Assembly (NCBI RefSeq): GCF_002777255.1
Contig: NZ_CP017634.1
Location: 3,050,903-3,114,902, forward strand
Direction of reading: 5' to 3'
Source: Candidatus Formimonas warabiya
Lineage (GTDB): Bacteria > Bacillota > Dehalobacteriia > Dehalobacteriales > Dehalobacteriaceae
DNA: 64,000 nucleotides
Shown: piece after piece, positions 17,140-25,677 of the stretch
Numbering within the stretch: position 1 is the first letter of the stretch
Layout: every line of letters begins with the position of its first letter
The notes under the pieces: model-generated
Seen by the model: the letters and a program-made list of their open reading frames with translations, nothing else
Database searches by the model: none
What the model was told of the DNA's origin: nothing
Made by a program: the position numbers and the translations under genes

Positions 17140-17808
17140 TTAACCCCCCAGGCCCAGGTCGGAAAAACCTACCGGCTTCCCCGGTTCTATCACCGAAAAC
17201 CCTATGTCCCATTGGCCCCGGAACAATCTGTACAAAATATCAAGAGTCCCTTTCACCACTTCATGTTCCAGGCTTAGTTTACCAGCGATGTCTCTGGTAT
17301 GGTCCAGAATCTCCGGCAATTGATAGGCGCCGGTTTCAATGATGCGTAAACTTTTATAGCCCTTAAGCATGGTGCTCATGACTTTCCTCGTTTTTTCCTC
17401 TCCGTATTTTGCCAGGCAATGCTGGTAATCGGTCCAGATATTGGATTCCATCTCCAGATAGCCTTTGGTCAAATAATAGGCGGCACCTTGTTGATCCCAT
17501 TCCCTTTTTTGCCGGTTCCCTCCCAAAAAAAGGGAAATACAATCGTCTACCTGGGGAAAAATGATCTTGGCATGCGCCGATTTTAGCCCGTAAAGGGAAT
17601 TCCCGCAAACCCCGAAGACCAGCAAAATGGTGTCCACGTTGGAAATATGGTCGATTTGGTCCTGAAGGCCCTTGCGCAGTTTTTCCGGGGTGTTGTGCAG
17701 GCCTGATTGGATCCAGAGGATGGGGTAGTCAATCTGTAACTCATGGGCAACCAGCATTACTTCCTCTTTTAGCGTACTGCATGCGATGGCAATCGTCTTC
17801 AAATTCAT
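17140..17808 (-). CDS. DUF1638 family protein
   Basis: A 222-residue protein of the DUF1638 family. Visible features are an N-terminal ACSTLKEE strand-turn, VFGVCGNSLYGL in the middle and scattered cysteines. DUF1638 proteins are often found beside corrinoid- or methyl-transfer genes, but no biochemical function is known to me. An excellent GGAGGATC site precedes the ATG. The gene start overlaps the end of the upstream transporter gene by 68 bases, and it lies 90 bp before the MocA-like gene, so it appears to belong to the same operon. Confidence 0.8.
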   Translation of the reverse strand: MNLKTIAIACSTLKEEVMLVAHELQIDYPILWIQSGLHNTPEKLRKGLQDQIDHISNVDTILLVFGVCGNSLYGLKSAHAKIIFPQVDDCISLFLGGNRQKREWDQQGAAYYLTKGYLEMESNIWTDYQHCLAKYGEEKTRKVMSTMLKGYKSLRIIETGAYQLPEILDHTRDIAGKLSLEHEVVKGTLDILYRLFRGQWDIGFSVIEPGKPVGFSDLGLGG

Positions 17809-18790
17809 GATCCTCCAAAATTATGTGATGTTTATCTCCAGAGCAAGGTCCTTCCGGGCTTTCCTCAGGGATCCCATCCGGGCCCCCTCCTTTTGGTTCA
17901 GTTTTATTCTCTGCCAGATCCAGATAAATGATACTGCCTACAATCAGGGCTGCCCCCAAAAACTGCCAGAAAGCAAGCCTTTCTCCCAGGATGATCAGGG
18001 CCAGGATAATGGTAAAAGGGATTTCAAAAGTACTGATGATAGAGGCCTTGCTTGCGCCAATCAGGGACATTCCCTTGAGCAATAAAAAATAGGAACAGAC
18101 GGACGTAAAAAGAGCCATCACAAAGCCTAAGAAAAGAGCATAGTAAGAAATTCCCTCTAAAAGGAATAAAGGAGGTTTGACAATGATACAGGCCAAAAAG
18201 GCGAACAATTGGGTAAAGGTGGTTATTTCCAGGGATGAGGAGTCGCTCAAATTTCTCTGGCCATACAAACTAAAGAAGGTATAGCAGAGTGCGGATACCA
18301 TAATTAATCCTACACCCTGGGCGGGTGTATTGGCAACGCTGACTGTCCAAAAATCGATCGTCAGAATCGTGCCCAAAAAGGTGATTGCCAGACAGGAATA
18401 CTGGGAAAGACCCGCCTTTTCCTTAAAAAAGAGGATGGCCCCCAGAGTTACGAAAGCGGGATAGGAGTAAAAAAGCACGGTACCGACTGCAGCCCCCACA
18501 TATTGGAAACCTAAAAATAAAAAAATGGACCCGCCGAATGAGCCTACCACACCCTGGAGGGCTAATCGACCCAGTACTTTCCTTGGCACAGGTGCGCCTC
18601 CGCTTCTCCACCGGTTCAGGTAGTAAATAGGCAGGAGCATGGCACAGGAACAAATATATTGGAGGGTCAAAAAATCCCAGCTGGAAATATCGATTCGGTA
18701 GGCCAGCTTAATAATAATGGCCCCGGTGCCAAAAAACATGGCAGCGGCCAGGGTGAATAAAACGCCATAATGCCTTTGGTTGATTTTCAT
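17741..18790 (-). CDS. DMT (EamA) family transporter
   Basis: A 349-residue inner-membrane protein with ten predicted hydrophobic segments in two EamA repeats (roughly residues 10-145 and 155-295), the drug/metabolite transporter fold. The last ~50 residues are hydrophilic and overlap the DUF1638 coding region by 68 bases in another frame; this tail has no family resemblance and may be an unselected extension. The start is ATG at 18790, nine bases after GAGGG; an in-frame TGA lies just upstream. As first gene of the minus-strand run it might import or export a substrate or product of the aldehyde locus (inference). Confidence 0.88.
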   Translation of the reverse strand: MKINQRHYGVLFTLAAAMFFGTGAIIIKLAYRIDISSWDFLTLQYICSCAMLLPIYYLNRWRSGGAPVPRKVLGRLALQGVVGSFGGSIFLFLGFQYVGAAVGTVLFYSYPAFVTLGAILFFKEKAGLSQYSCLAITFLGTILTIDFWTVSVANTPAQGVGLIMVSALCYTFFSLYGQRNLSDSSSLEITTFTQLFAFLACIIVKPPLFLLEGISYYALFLGFVMALFTSVCSYFLLLKGMSLIGASKASIISTFEIPFTIILALIILGERLAFWQFLGAALIVGSIIYLDLAENKTEPKGGGPDGIPEESPEGPCSGDKHHIILEDHEFEDDCHRMQYAKRGSNAGCP

Positions 18791-19305
18791 GTAGATCCCT
18801 CAGGCACACCTCCTTGAATTTGGCTCCAGTTCCTGAACTTATTACCAATACTATCAATATTATACTTCAGATCGGGAAGAAGTTTCGAAAAAAATTTTCC
18901 GGCATCCGCATCATCCTTACGCCCCTTTAGCTTTTCTCTATTTGCAGGCACAAAAAGGTGAAAGGGTCCTCTTAAGAAACGAACCAAATGGCGCATGGGC
19001 TCAAAAACGCAAGCATGAAGTACCGTGCACCGGATTATGAGAGGAAATTGTCATGTAACCGCCACTTAGCCTTGTTGCAAAGGATGGCTAAGATTGATAT
19101 CATTATCCCTGTTGTAAGCCGAACCGACAAATACCTGAAATATACGTTAACTTTAATATGTCCAACCTACATTTATACAACGGGAATCCAATGTTATGTG
19201 GCTGCCGGGCCGCCGGCGAGCGGATGGCAAAAGCATACTCAGGATACCCACCTGCGAGAGGGCAGGTATGGGCATATAAAGGACGGTATTTTGGGTATTT
19301 GGTTT
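18791..19305. other. Intergenic region without a supported gene
   Basis: About 515 bases. It holds a hairpin near 19245-19272 (CCTGC / GCAGG with CCC / GGG flanks) without a T-run. A 69-codon minus-strand frame at 18787-18996 overlaps the transporter start by four bases but has no ribosome-binding site. No promoter was clear. Confidence 0.4.
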
Positions 19306-20133
19306 TTAATTTTCCTGGCATTGGGGGCAATAGTATACACTGCCGCCCAGGTAGTTCTCTTTCGTGATCAATCCGCTACATACCGGACATTTCTGGTGCG
19401 CATTGTTTTTACTCATCACCGTTTGATACCGGCCCTGATTTCCAAACAAGTCCTTTTCCGTATCTCTGCCCCCAAGTTCCGTCATCTCTTTTAGTACCGT
19501 TTTCACCGTGCTGAGCATGCGTTCTTTATGCTTATCGGATAACGAATTCACCTTGCGTTTCGGATGAATCTGGCATTTCCATAAAATATCCTGCAAAACG
19601 CCGTTGCCCAATCCCGGTATGCGCTGCTGGGTGGCCAAAAAAGCCTTGGCACTGAGTTTCTGCACATCCGGCGCAGAGATCAGCCGGTCAAAATAGGCTT
19701 CATTAAACTCGTCTGCCAGGGGAGACGGTTTTCCCTTGGCCACCTGGTAATAAGGATTGTCAAAACCCCCTTCCTTAAAACACCACATGCCCCCGTACAT
19801 CTGAACAGTGGCACTGAGGGCTGAAGAATCTTCAAACTCAATGAGCAATTGGTGTTTTGAGGGACGGCTTTCATGGGGGCCATGATAGCGCAAGCCCACT
19901 CCGTCACCAATAAGCAAGATGGCAGGGCCGGTTTTTATTTCGACCATACCGCCGTATGCTTTTGCCGCGTCAATGGCATGACCGGCAAGCAGGCCATGAT
20001 AACCCAGGGGGTCGCCATGGTACCAGGCAAACTTATGGGGGGTCTGGGCAGCAATAACCGCCACAACCCCCTTTCCCTGCACGGTATCGTTCATCTGACC
20101 TGCCAGTACGAAAGCCTCCGGAAGTTCCATCAT
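19306..20133 (-). CDS. Fpg/Nei family DNA glycosylase-like protein lacking the catalytic proline
   Basis: A 275-residue protein with the Fpg/Nei layout: N-terminal catalytic-domain strand, a helix-two-turn-helix region (QRIPGLGNGVLQDILW, about 155-170), and a C-terminal zinc finger CPVC ... CPQC. In active Fpg and Nei the chain begins Pro-Glu-Leu-Pro-Glu after Met removal and the proline is the nucleophile. Here it begins MMELPEA (or MELPEA if the second ATG is used), so the glutamate is kept but the proline is missing. It may be a binding-only protein or use another nucleophile. I believe relatives with this N-terminus exist in other Bacillota, often labelled endonuclease VIII. It is a single gene, divergent from the MATE gene. 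Confidence 0.85.
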   Translation of the reverse strand: MMELPEAFVLAGQMNDTVQGKGVVAVIAAQTPHKFAWYHGDPLGYHGLLAGHAIDAAKAYGGMVEIKTGPAILLIGDGVGLRYHGPHESRPSKHQLLIEFEDSSALSATVQMYGGMWCFKEGGFDNPYYQVAKGKPSPLADEFNEAYFDRLISAPDVQKLSAKAFLATQQRIPGLGNGVLQDILWKCQIHPKRKVNSLSDKHKERMLSTVKTVLKEMTELGGRDTEKDLFGNQGRYQTVMSKNNAHQKCPVCSGLITKENYLGGSVYYCPQCQEN

Positions 20134-20349
20134 TATTCATCACCAATCCTTTCTCACAGAAAAGCCGCCCTGCAAAAACAAACAGTTCTAGTAATTTCTT
20201 CTCGAACACCGCAATATACAATCGGATCATCATGATGTTATTTCGACAAGGTTTTATTCTTTCCTTTAATTGTAAAAACAGGTTGACAATTTCATGATAA
20301 AATATGCCCACGGGCGTCCCCTATCTTTTATTATTTAGGAATGCGAATA

Positions 20350-20380
20350 TTGACACGTAAATTAGTTTAGTTATAAACTA
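20350..20380 (+). promoter_or_regulatory. Promoter and operator of the MATE gene
   Basis: TTGACA at 20350, a 16-base spacer and TATAAA at 20372 form a good sigma-A promoter. The inverted repeat TAGTTTA-gtta-TAAACTA (20363-20380) covers the spacer and the -10 box, a typical repressor site of MarR or TetR type. No regulator gene is adjacent. Confidence 0.65.
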
Positions 20381-20472
20381 TATCAAATACTTGGTTTATC
20401 TGAAAATGAAGCCAATGTATCTTTTGCTTACGATATGACGTTGAATCTATGAAAAATTACAGGGTGGATGAT

Positions 20473-21840
20473 ATGGATAGAAGTATAGAAATGCGTGATC
20501 AAAGCATCGGCAGGCTGCTGTGGAAATTTTCTGTACCTGCTATTACAGGCATGCTGGTAGCGGCCCTTTATAATATTGTCGACCGCATATTTGTGGGCCG
20601 GGGAGTGGGCCCTTTAGCCATTGCGGCAACAACCGTGGCTTTTCCCCTTATGATTATTTTGATGGCTGTTTCCATGCTGATCGGCATCGGCGCCACGGCA
20701 TTAATTTCCATCCGTCTGGGCGAGCAGAGAAAAGAAGAAGCGGAAAAGGTAGCAGGCAATGCTACAGTGATGTTGGTGCTCCTCCCCTTGACTTTGACGG
20801 TGATATATCTCTTATTCTCCGAGCCAATTTTAACTCTTTTCGGCGCCGACAAAGAGGTTTTACCTTACGCCCGGGATTTTACCCATATCATTATGTTGGG
20901 AGCTGTCTTTTGGTCCACCAGCATGGGTATGAACAACTTTATCAGAGCGGAGGGAAATCCCAGAGTCGCCATGCTTACACAGGTGATCGGGGCTTTGATC
21001 AACGGCATTTTAAACTACATTTTTATCTTTAAATTAGGATTGGGGATTAAAGGGTCGGCTTTGGCAAGCATATCGGGTCAATTGTTTTCCGCCGTCTGGG
21101 TGTTAAGCTATTTTTTCTCCCGCCGCAGTGTGATAAAAATCAGGCTAAAAAACCTTAAACTGCAAAAACCCATCATCATCAGTATTGTCTCGATCGGCTT
21201 TGCTCCTTTTGCCATGCAAATTGCCAATAGCATTCAACAACTGCTTTTGAACAAGGTACTGATGATCTATGGGGGGAATTTAGCCCTGTCTGCCGTAGGC
21301 ATCATTATGAGCATCTCCACTTTAATGTTCATGCCCATCGTAGGCCTCAGCCAGGGAGCCCAGCCCTTGATTGGCTATAATTATGGAGCCCGGCAATATG
21401 ACCGGGTCAAAGAAACGTTGAAAAAAGCGGTCATTGCCGGTACCGGTATTGCCATAGCCGGTTTTCTCGTCATCTGGTTATGGCCCAGCCAAATTGCCGG
21501 GCTGTTCAGCAAAGATAATCAGGCGCTCACGGAAATGACCGCCCAGGCCATGCTGGTGTTTTTTGCCCTCTTTCCCGTGGTCGGCTTTCAAATTTTATGC
21601 TCAAATTACTTTCAAGCGGTGGGTAAACCGGTACAATCCACCATCCTCAGCTTGTCCCGGCAGGTATTGCTGTTTATCCCGCTGCTCCTGATCCTGCCCC
21701 ATTTCTGGGGGATTGCCGGGGTATGGAGAACGGCACCGATTACCGATGGTCTTTCCGTGCTTTTGACAGGCACCCTCATCTATTTTGAAATGAAAAAGCT
21801 TCCCCAAAATCAGCCCCTTGTTGAGGGAAAAGTTACGTAA
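20473..21840 (+). CDS. MATE family efflux transporter
   Basis: A 455-residue membrane protein with twelve hydrophobic segments in two MATE halves, exporting drugs or metabolites in exchange for Na+ or H+. The opening motif SIGRLLWKFSVPAITGML and the second-half GLSQGAQPLIGYNYGA are typical of the DinF/MepA-like branch. I prefer the ATG at 20473, which follows GGTGG, over the ATG at 20449; both are in frame. It is transcribed alone from the promoter/operator at 20350-20380. Confidence 0.93.
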   Translation: MDRSIEMRDQSIGRLLWKFSVPAITGMLVAALYNIVDRIFVGRGVGPLAIAATTVAFPLMIILMAVSMLIGIGATALISIRLGEQRKEEAEKVAGNATVMLVLLPLTLTVIYLLFSEPILTLFGADKEVLPYARDFTHIIMLGAVFWSTSMGMNNFIRAEGNPRVAMLTQVIGALINGILNYIFIFKLGLGIKGSALASISGQLFSAVWVLSYFFSRRSVIKIRLKNLKLQKPIIISIVSIGFAPFAMQIANSIQQLLLNKVLMIYGGNLALSAVGIIMSISTLMFMPIVGLSQGAQPLIGYNYGARQYDRVKETLKKAVIAGTGIAIAGFLVIWLWPSQIAGLFSKDNQALTEMTAQAMLVFFALFPVVGFQILCSNYFQAVGKPVQSTILSLSRQVLLFIPLLLILPHFWGIAGVWRTAPITDGLSVLLTGTLIYFEMKKLPQNQPLVEGKVT

Positions 21841-21862
21841 GGGGATGCTTTTGTCCCAACTT

Positions 21863-22543
21863 CTATTGATCATCGGTGGCCCGTCCATCACCGGTTACCG
21901 GAATCACCTCGCCCAAGTAGGTGGGCTTTGGCTTGATCAGCTTAGCCGTAAAAAAGTCCTTATTTCTCGCCGCGATTTCTCTGAGTTCGCTTCTCAGCAT
22001 CACCCCGTGATAAATATGTTTGTCGGAAGGCACGCCGTAGGCCTCAAGGCCTAATTCCCGGGCAATAAAGAGTGCGCGCATCAGATGATACTCCTGGGTC
22101 ACAATAATTACTTTTTTCACCTGAAAAATATCTCTGGCCCGATAAAGGCTTTCATAGGTACTGAAGCCGGCATGATCCATAAAAATATCTTCCGAGGGGA
22201 TGTCTTTTTCCTTGAGAAAATTCTTCATGGTATTCACTTCATCATATTCCTTCTGCCCATGGTCGCCACTGACCAGAATCTTTGCCGCCTTCTTTTCTTG
22301 GTAAAGCTCGTACCCCACCGTCAACCGGTCACGCAGCATCAGTGACACATTTCCATTGGAAAAAACCCGGGCTCCCAGCACCAAAATGGCATCGGCCTGG
22401 GGGGCATCCTGGGCTTCAACAATATACTTTTTTCCTTCCTGCTGCACATAATGGCTCACAATCAAGGCATAGATCACTGCCGCTACAGCCAGTGCACTCA
22501 AGCAAAACAAAAAACCTTTCATTCTGCGCCGCATCCTTTGCAT
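21863..22543 (-). CDS. SanA/ElyC/YdcF family (DUF218) membrane protein
   Basis: A 226-residue protein with one N-terminal membrane helix (about residues 9-30) and an extracytoplasmic DUF218 domain. Family signatures visible are AILVLGARV, ILVSGDHG and the TQEYHLMRALFIAREL stretch. Family members affect envelope permeability and envelope polysaccharide handling; the reaction is not established. It faces the MATE gene convergently, with 22 bases between them. The start may be the first or the fourth codon, both ATG-like after a weak purine-rich site. Confidence 0.85.
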   Translation of the reverse strand: MQRMRRRMKGFLFCLSALAVAAVIYALIVSHYVQQEGKKYIVEAQDAPQADAILVLGARVFSNGNVSLMLRDRLTVGYELYQEKKAAKILVSGDHGQKEYDEVNTMKNFLKEKDIPSEDIFMDHAGFSTYESLYRARDIFQVKKVIIVTQEYHLMRALFIARELGLEAYGVPSDKHIYHGVMLRSELREIAARNKDFFTAKLIKPKPTYLGEVIPVTGDGRATDDQ

Positions 22544-22898
22544 CCTTTCCTACGTCATGTCAGGTTACCCTACTTTTCATTTCTGCAAAATTCGCCGGTT
22601 TCCTGCTTGGTTCCCTGGGGAAATCAAACCAAAACAAGAATGGTGAGCATTTGGAAGTTATCTTGAAAAATATACTCCTATATCTCCGCTAAAGGCTCCT
22701 TACGGGCTCATACCACTGAATAGAAAGAATATTAAATCTACGGCGGTTTGAAATATCCCTCCTCCGGGTTTACAATGAAGTCGGGTGGTAAATATGAATA
22801 GGATGCCTCGTGATCATAGACGAAGGCAGATATTGATCTTTAACTCCTCCTAGCAGTTTTCCGTTTTTCGTTCCAACATGATGATGGAGGTGGGAATC
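22544..22898. other. Intergenic region, no feature recognised
   Basis: About 355 bases between the divergent SanA-like and ArdA-like genes. It must hold both promoters, but no convincing -35/-10 pair, repeat or RNA structure was found by eye. Confidence 0.3.
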
Positions 22899-23435
22899 AT
22901 GTCGCAGGCTGATTCACCTATAATAAAATTAGGCATTACCAATGCAAATTATTATAATTGCGGCCTTCTCGTGATTAACTGGATTGAATTGCCCACGGAA
23001 GAAGAGATATTAAGAAAAAAACTTGCGGAAATGGAAATTGATCAGGACGACGATTACATCGTGCTTGAGGTAAATGCCCCATTCAAATGTACATTCCCGG
23101 ATCACCTGGATATTTTTGAATTAAACAACAAGTTAAATAGGCTTGGCTGTCTTGATCCCGCTATTTTAACAGCGATCTCTAAATATGATACACTGCCTCT
23201 AATGCGTATTGTGGACATCGCACTGGACAAGAAATACGTCATTTACGAAAACGTCACAAACGAAGAAGATCTGGGACGCAGGTTATATCAAGAGCATCAG
23301 CTTCCTTTTCAGATCCCGAAAGATCTGGAAAAATATATTGATTTTCAAACATTGGGACACGAGGCTTGCCTGAAAGACGCCATCCGTTTTATTCCGGACA
23401 TGCACATTGCGGAAAAAATATTATGCGCAAGCTGA
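22899..23435 (+). CDS. ArdA-like antirestriction protein
   Basis: A 178-residue acidic protein (pI clearly low) resembling ArdA DNA mimics: an opening strand and YNCGLLVINWIELP, matching the family pattern xxYNxGxLxGxWxxLP, followed by IDQDDDYIVLEVNAPF, acidic helices and a second repeat-like half. ArdA proteins dimerise, imitate B-form DNA and block type I restriction enzymes; many are carried by mobile elements. The start ATG at 22899 has GGAGGTG eight bases upstream, unlike the earlier ATG codons at 22878. No conjugation, integrase or phage gene is near, so this is a stand-alone copy. Assignment is by pattern only. Confidence 0.65.
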   Translation: MSQADSPIIKLGITNANYYNCGLLVINWIELPTEEEILRKKLAEMEIDQDDDYIVLEVNAPFKCTFPDHLDIFELNNKLNRLGCLDPAILTAISKYDTLPLMRIVDIALDKKYVIYENVTNEEDLGRRLYQEHQLPFQIPKDLEKYIDFQTLGHEACLKDAIRFIPDMHIAEKILCAS

Positions 23436-23473
23436 GCAAGCTTCCCTTTGTTGAACTCATCACGCAAATCAAT

Positions 23474-23518
23474 AAGCACCCTTTTCTCATGATCCCAGTG
23501 AGGCGGGGTGCTTATTTT
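23474..23518 (+). terminator. Intrinsic terminator after the ArdA-like gene
   Basis: Stem AAGCACCC / GGGTGCTT followed by ATTTTTG. It also separates the gene from the convergent transporter gene. Confidence 0.85.
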
Positions 23519-23521
23519 TGT

Positions 23522-24493
23522 TTATTTTAGTGTTGAGGCAGCTTCTTTGGCCTGGTAGCGCCGGAATAAGCTTGCTACTACAGCAGCGACCGGCTGCTGA
23601 TATAACATGGCCAGGGTAACCGGAACAGCCACCGCCGGAGGGAAGTAGGAAATCGCAAGAAGGGCTCCAAAACCGATATTCCGCATCCCCACATTGTAAA
23701 TAATGGGAGAAATCACATCACTGCGCCTGTCTTTTACCACCAAAGAACCGATAAAACCCGTCATATACCCGCAAGCAACCAAAAGCAGTACTACCAAAAG
23801 CAGTTTAATCAGGGAAACATTCCAGGGGATTTCTGAAGCCACCATAGCAGCATTGATTAAAATCACCAGAAAAAATGCTCCTTTGGAAGTAAATGCCCCT
23901 ATTGATTTAGAGAACCCGCGCAATCTTCCCCCTGTCATATCATTTAAAAACATCCCGGCCAGGCTGGGAATGGTCACCATGAAAAGGAGCTGTATAATCA
24001 AATCCGGATAATTAATCGTTAACGCCTGGCCCACCGTAATGAGAAAAAATGCCGGTAAAATCATCGGTACCAGCAGGGTATCTAAAGTAACTATCACCAA
24101 AGCCAGGGAAACACTGCCCTCGGTTAAAGAGGTCCAGATAATAGAAGTTACACCTACCGGAATGCTGGCACTAATTAAGAAACCCAATCTGATCAACTGG
24201 TCATGGGGATAAAAAATAGATCCCACCATCCAGGCAATCACCGGCGCACCGGCATGGATCAAAAAAAGCATCCAGATGGGAATCCATGGTTTACGCACAA
24301 CTTGTACAAATTCTTTGAAACTGGTCCCCAAAGCCGAGATGAAAGTCATATAGGCAAACAACCCAATTGCTATGGACGTATACAAAGGTGATTGGGGTAA
24401 AGATAAATTAAATCCGATGAGCAGGGCGGAAAGAACCACAAAAAACATGCGCTTGCCCAGCCAGTGATCCCATGCTGTAATCATTTTCATCAT
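23522..24493 (-). CDS. Bile acid:sodium symporter (BASS) family transporter A
   Basis: A 323-residue membrane protein with about ten hydrophobic helices. GLFAYMTFISALGTSFKEF and ISPIIYNVGMRNIGFGALL are characteristic of BASS-family carriers (bile acids, organic acids, arsenite relatives). It is a close tandem paralog of the next gene, with long identical stretches such as WLGKRMFFVVLSALLIGFNL. The start ATG at 24493 is chosen because GAGAG precedes it and the paralog begins at the same point; the longer frame to 24580 adds 29 residues with no match. The substrate is unknown. Confidence 0.88.
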   Translation of the reverse strand: MMKMITAWDHWLGKRMFFVVLSALLIGFNLSLPQSPLYTSIAIGLFAYMTFISALGTSFKEFVQVVRKPWIPIWMLFLIHAGAPVIAWMVGSIFYPHDQLIRLGFLISASIPVGVTSIIWTSLTEGSVSLALVIVTLDTLLVPMILPAFFLITVGQALTINYPDLIIQLLFMVTIPSLAGMFLNDMTGGRLRGFSKSIGAFTSKGAFFLVILINAAMVASEIPWNVSLIKLLLVVLLLVACGYMTGFIGSLVVKDRRSDVISPIIYNVGMRNIGFGALLAISYFPPAVAVPVTLAMLYQQPVAAVVASLFRRYQAKEAASTLK

Positions 24494-24602
24494 ATCTCTC
24501 AACTCCCGGCTCCTATCATAACACCTGAAGGCCGGCGTCAAAAGGTGAATAGTGATTCCATTTCTGTATAAAGGACCCATCTGTGCTTGACGATGAGGCG
24601 CT

Positions 24603-25568
24603 TCACCCGGAGGCAGGTATTTTGGCCGGACGTCTTTGATATAAATGGGCGATGATAGCAGCGACCGGCTGCTGATATAACATGGCCAGAATCACCGGCA
24701 GGGCTACTGCGGAAGGAAAATAGGAGATCACCAGAAGGGCCCCGAAGCCTGTATTTCGCATCCCTACATTGTAAATCATGGCGGAAATAATACCGCTCTG
24801 CCGATCTTTCACCACAAAAGACCCGGCGAAACCGGTTAAATATCCGCAGATAACCAGGAGCAAGACCACCAAAAGCAATTTAATCAAGGCGCCATTCCAA
24901 TGAATCTCAGAAGCCACCATCCCTGCGTTGAGCAAAATGACCAGGAAAAGTGCCACTTTCGCCGTCAGCCCTCCTACCGATTGGGCAAACCCATTCCACC
25001 TGCCCCGGGTCCCATCATTGATCAGCATCCCTGCCAGGCTGGGGATGGTCACCATCAAAAGCAGGCGCAAAATCAGATCCCCATAATCAATGGTTAACAC
25101 CTGGCCTACGGTGATGAAAAAAAAGACGGGCAGGACCACCGGGACCACCAGCGTATCCAATGTCACGACCACCAGGGAAAGGGGAATACTGCCCTCTGTT
25201 AAAGAAGTCCAGATAATAGAGGTAACTGCCACGGGAATACAGGCGCCAATTAAAAAGCCCAGCCTGATTAAATGGCCATGGGGATAAAAGATCCATCCCA
25301 CCATCCAGGCAATCACCGGTACTGCGGCATGAATTAAAAAAAGCATCCAGACCGGGATCCACGGTTTATGCATTACTTTGAGAAATTCTTTGAAGCTGGT
25401 TCCCAAAGCGGTGACAAAGGTCATATAGGAGAATAACCCCATCCCCAGCAAAGTTATCCCGGGAGATTTGGGCAAATTCAGATTAAACCCGATCAGCAAA
25501 GCCGACAGGACCACAAAAAACATCCGTTTTCCCAGCCAGTTATTCCATTTCGCCATCAACTGGATCAT
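24603..25568 (-). CDS. Bile acid:sodium symporter (BASS) family transporter B
   Basis: A 321-residue tandem paralog of the transporter at 23522-24493, with the same helices and motifs (LGTSFKEFLKV, YNVGMRNTGFGALLVIS). CAGGAGTTG precedes the ATG. The two genes are about 110 bp apart in the same orientation and differ throughout, so the duplication is not recent. They may form a heteromer or have split substrate range; this is inference. Confidence 0.88.
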   Translation of the reverse strand: MIQLMAKWNNWLGKRMFFVVLSALLIGFNLNLPKSPGITLLGMGLFSYMTFVTALGTSFKEFLKVMHKPWIPVWMLFLIHAAVPVIAWMVGWIFYPHGHLIRLGFLIGACIPVAVTSIIWTSLTEGSIPLSLVVVTLDTLVVPVVLPVFFFITVGQVLTIDYGDLILRLLLMVTIPSLAGMLINDGTRGRWNGFAQSVGGLTAKVALFLVILLNAGMVASEIHWNGALIKLLLVVLLLVICGYLTGFAGSFVVKDRQSGIISAMIYNVGMRNTGFGALLVISYFPSAVALPVILAMLYQQPVAAIIAHLYQRRPAKIPASG

Positions 25569-25677
25569 GTTGTTTCAACTCCTGGCTACTATCATAGCAC
25601 TTATCAAGGCAGAGAAAAAGACAAAAAGTATCTTTCCTGCAGAGGACAGGGGTGTTCCCCTGCCCTCTGCAGGCATC

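Noticed and set aside
18787..18996. 69-codon minus-strand frame overlapping the DMT transporter start
   Set aside because: It has the four-base overlap of coupled genes but no ribosome-binding site, no promoter and no recognisable protein features.
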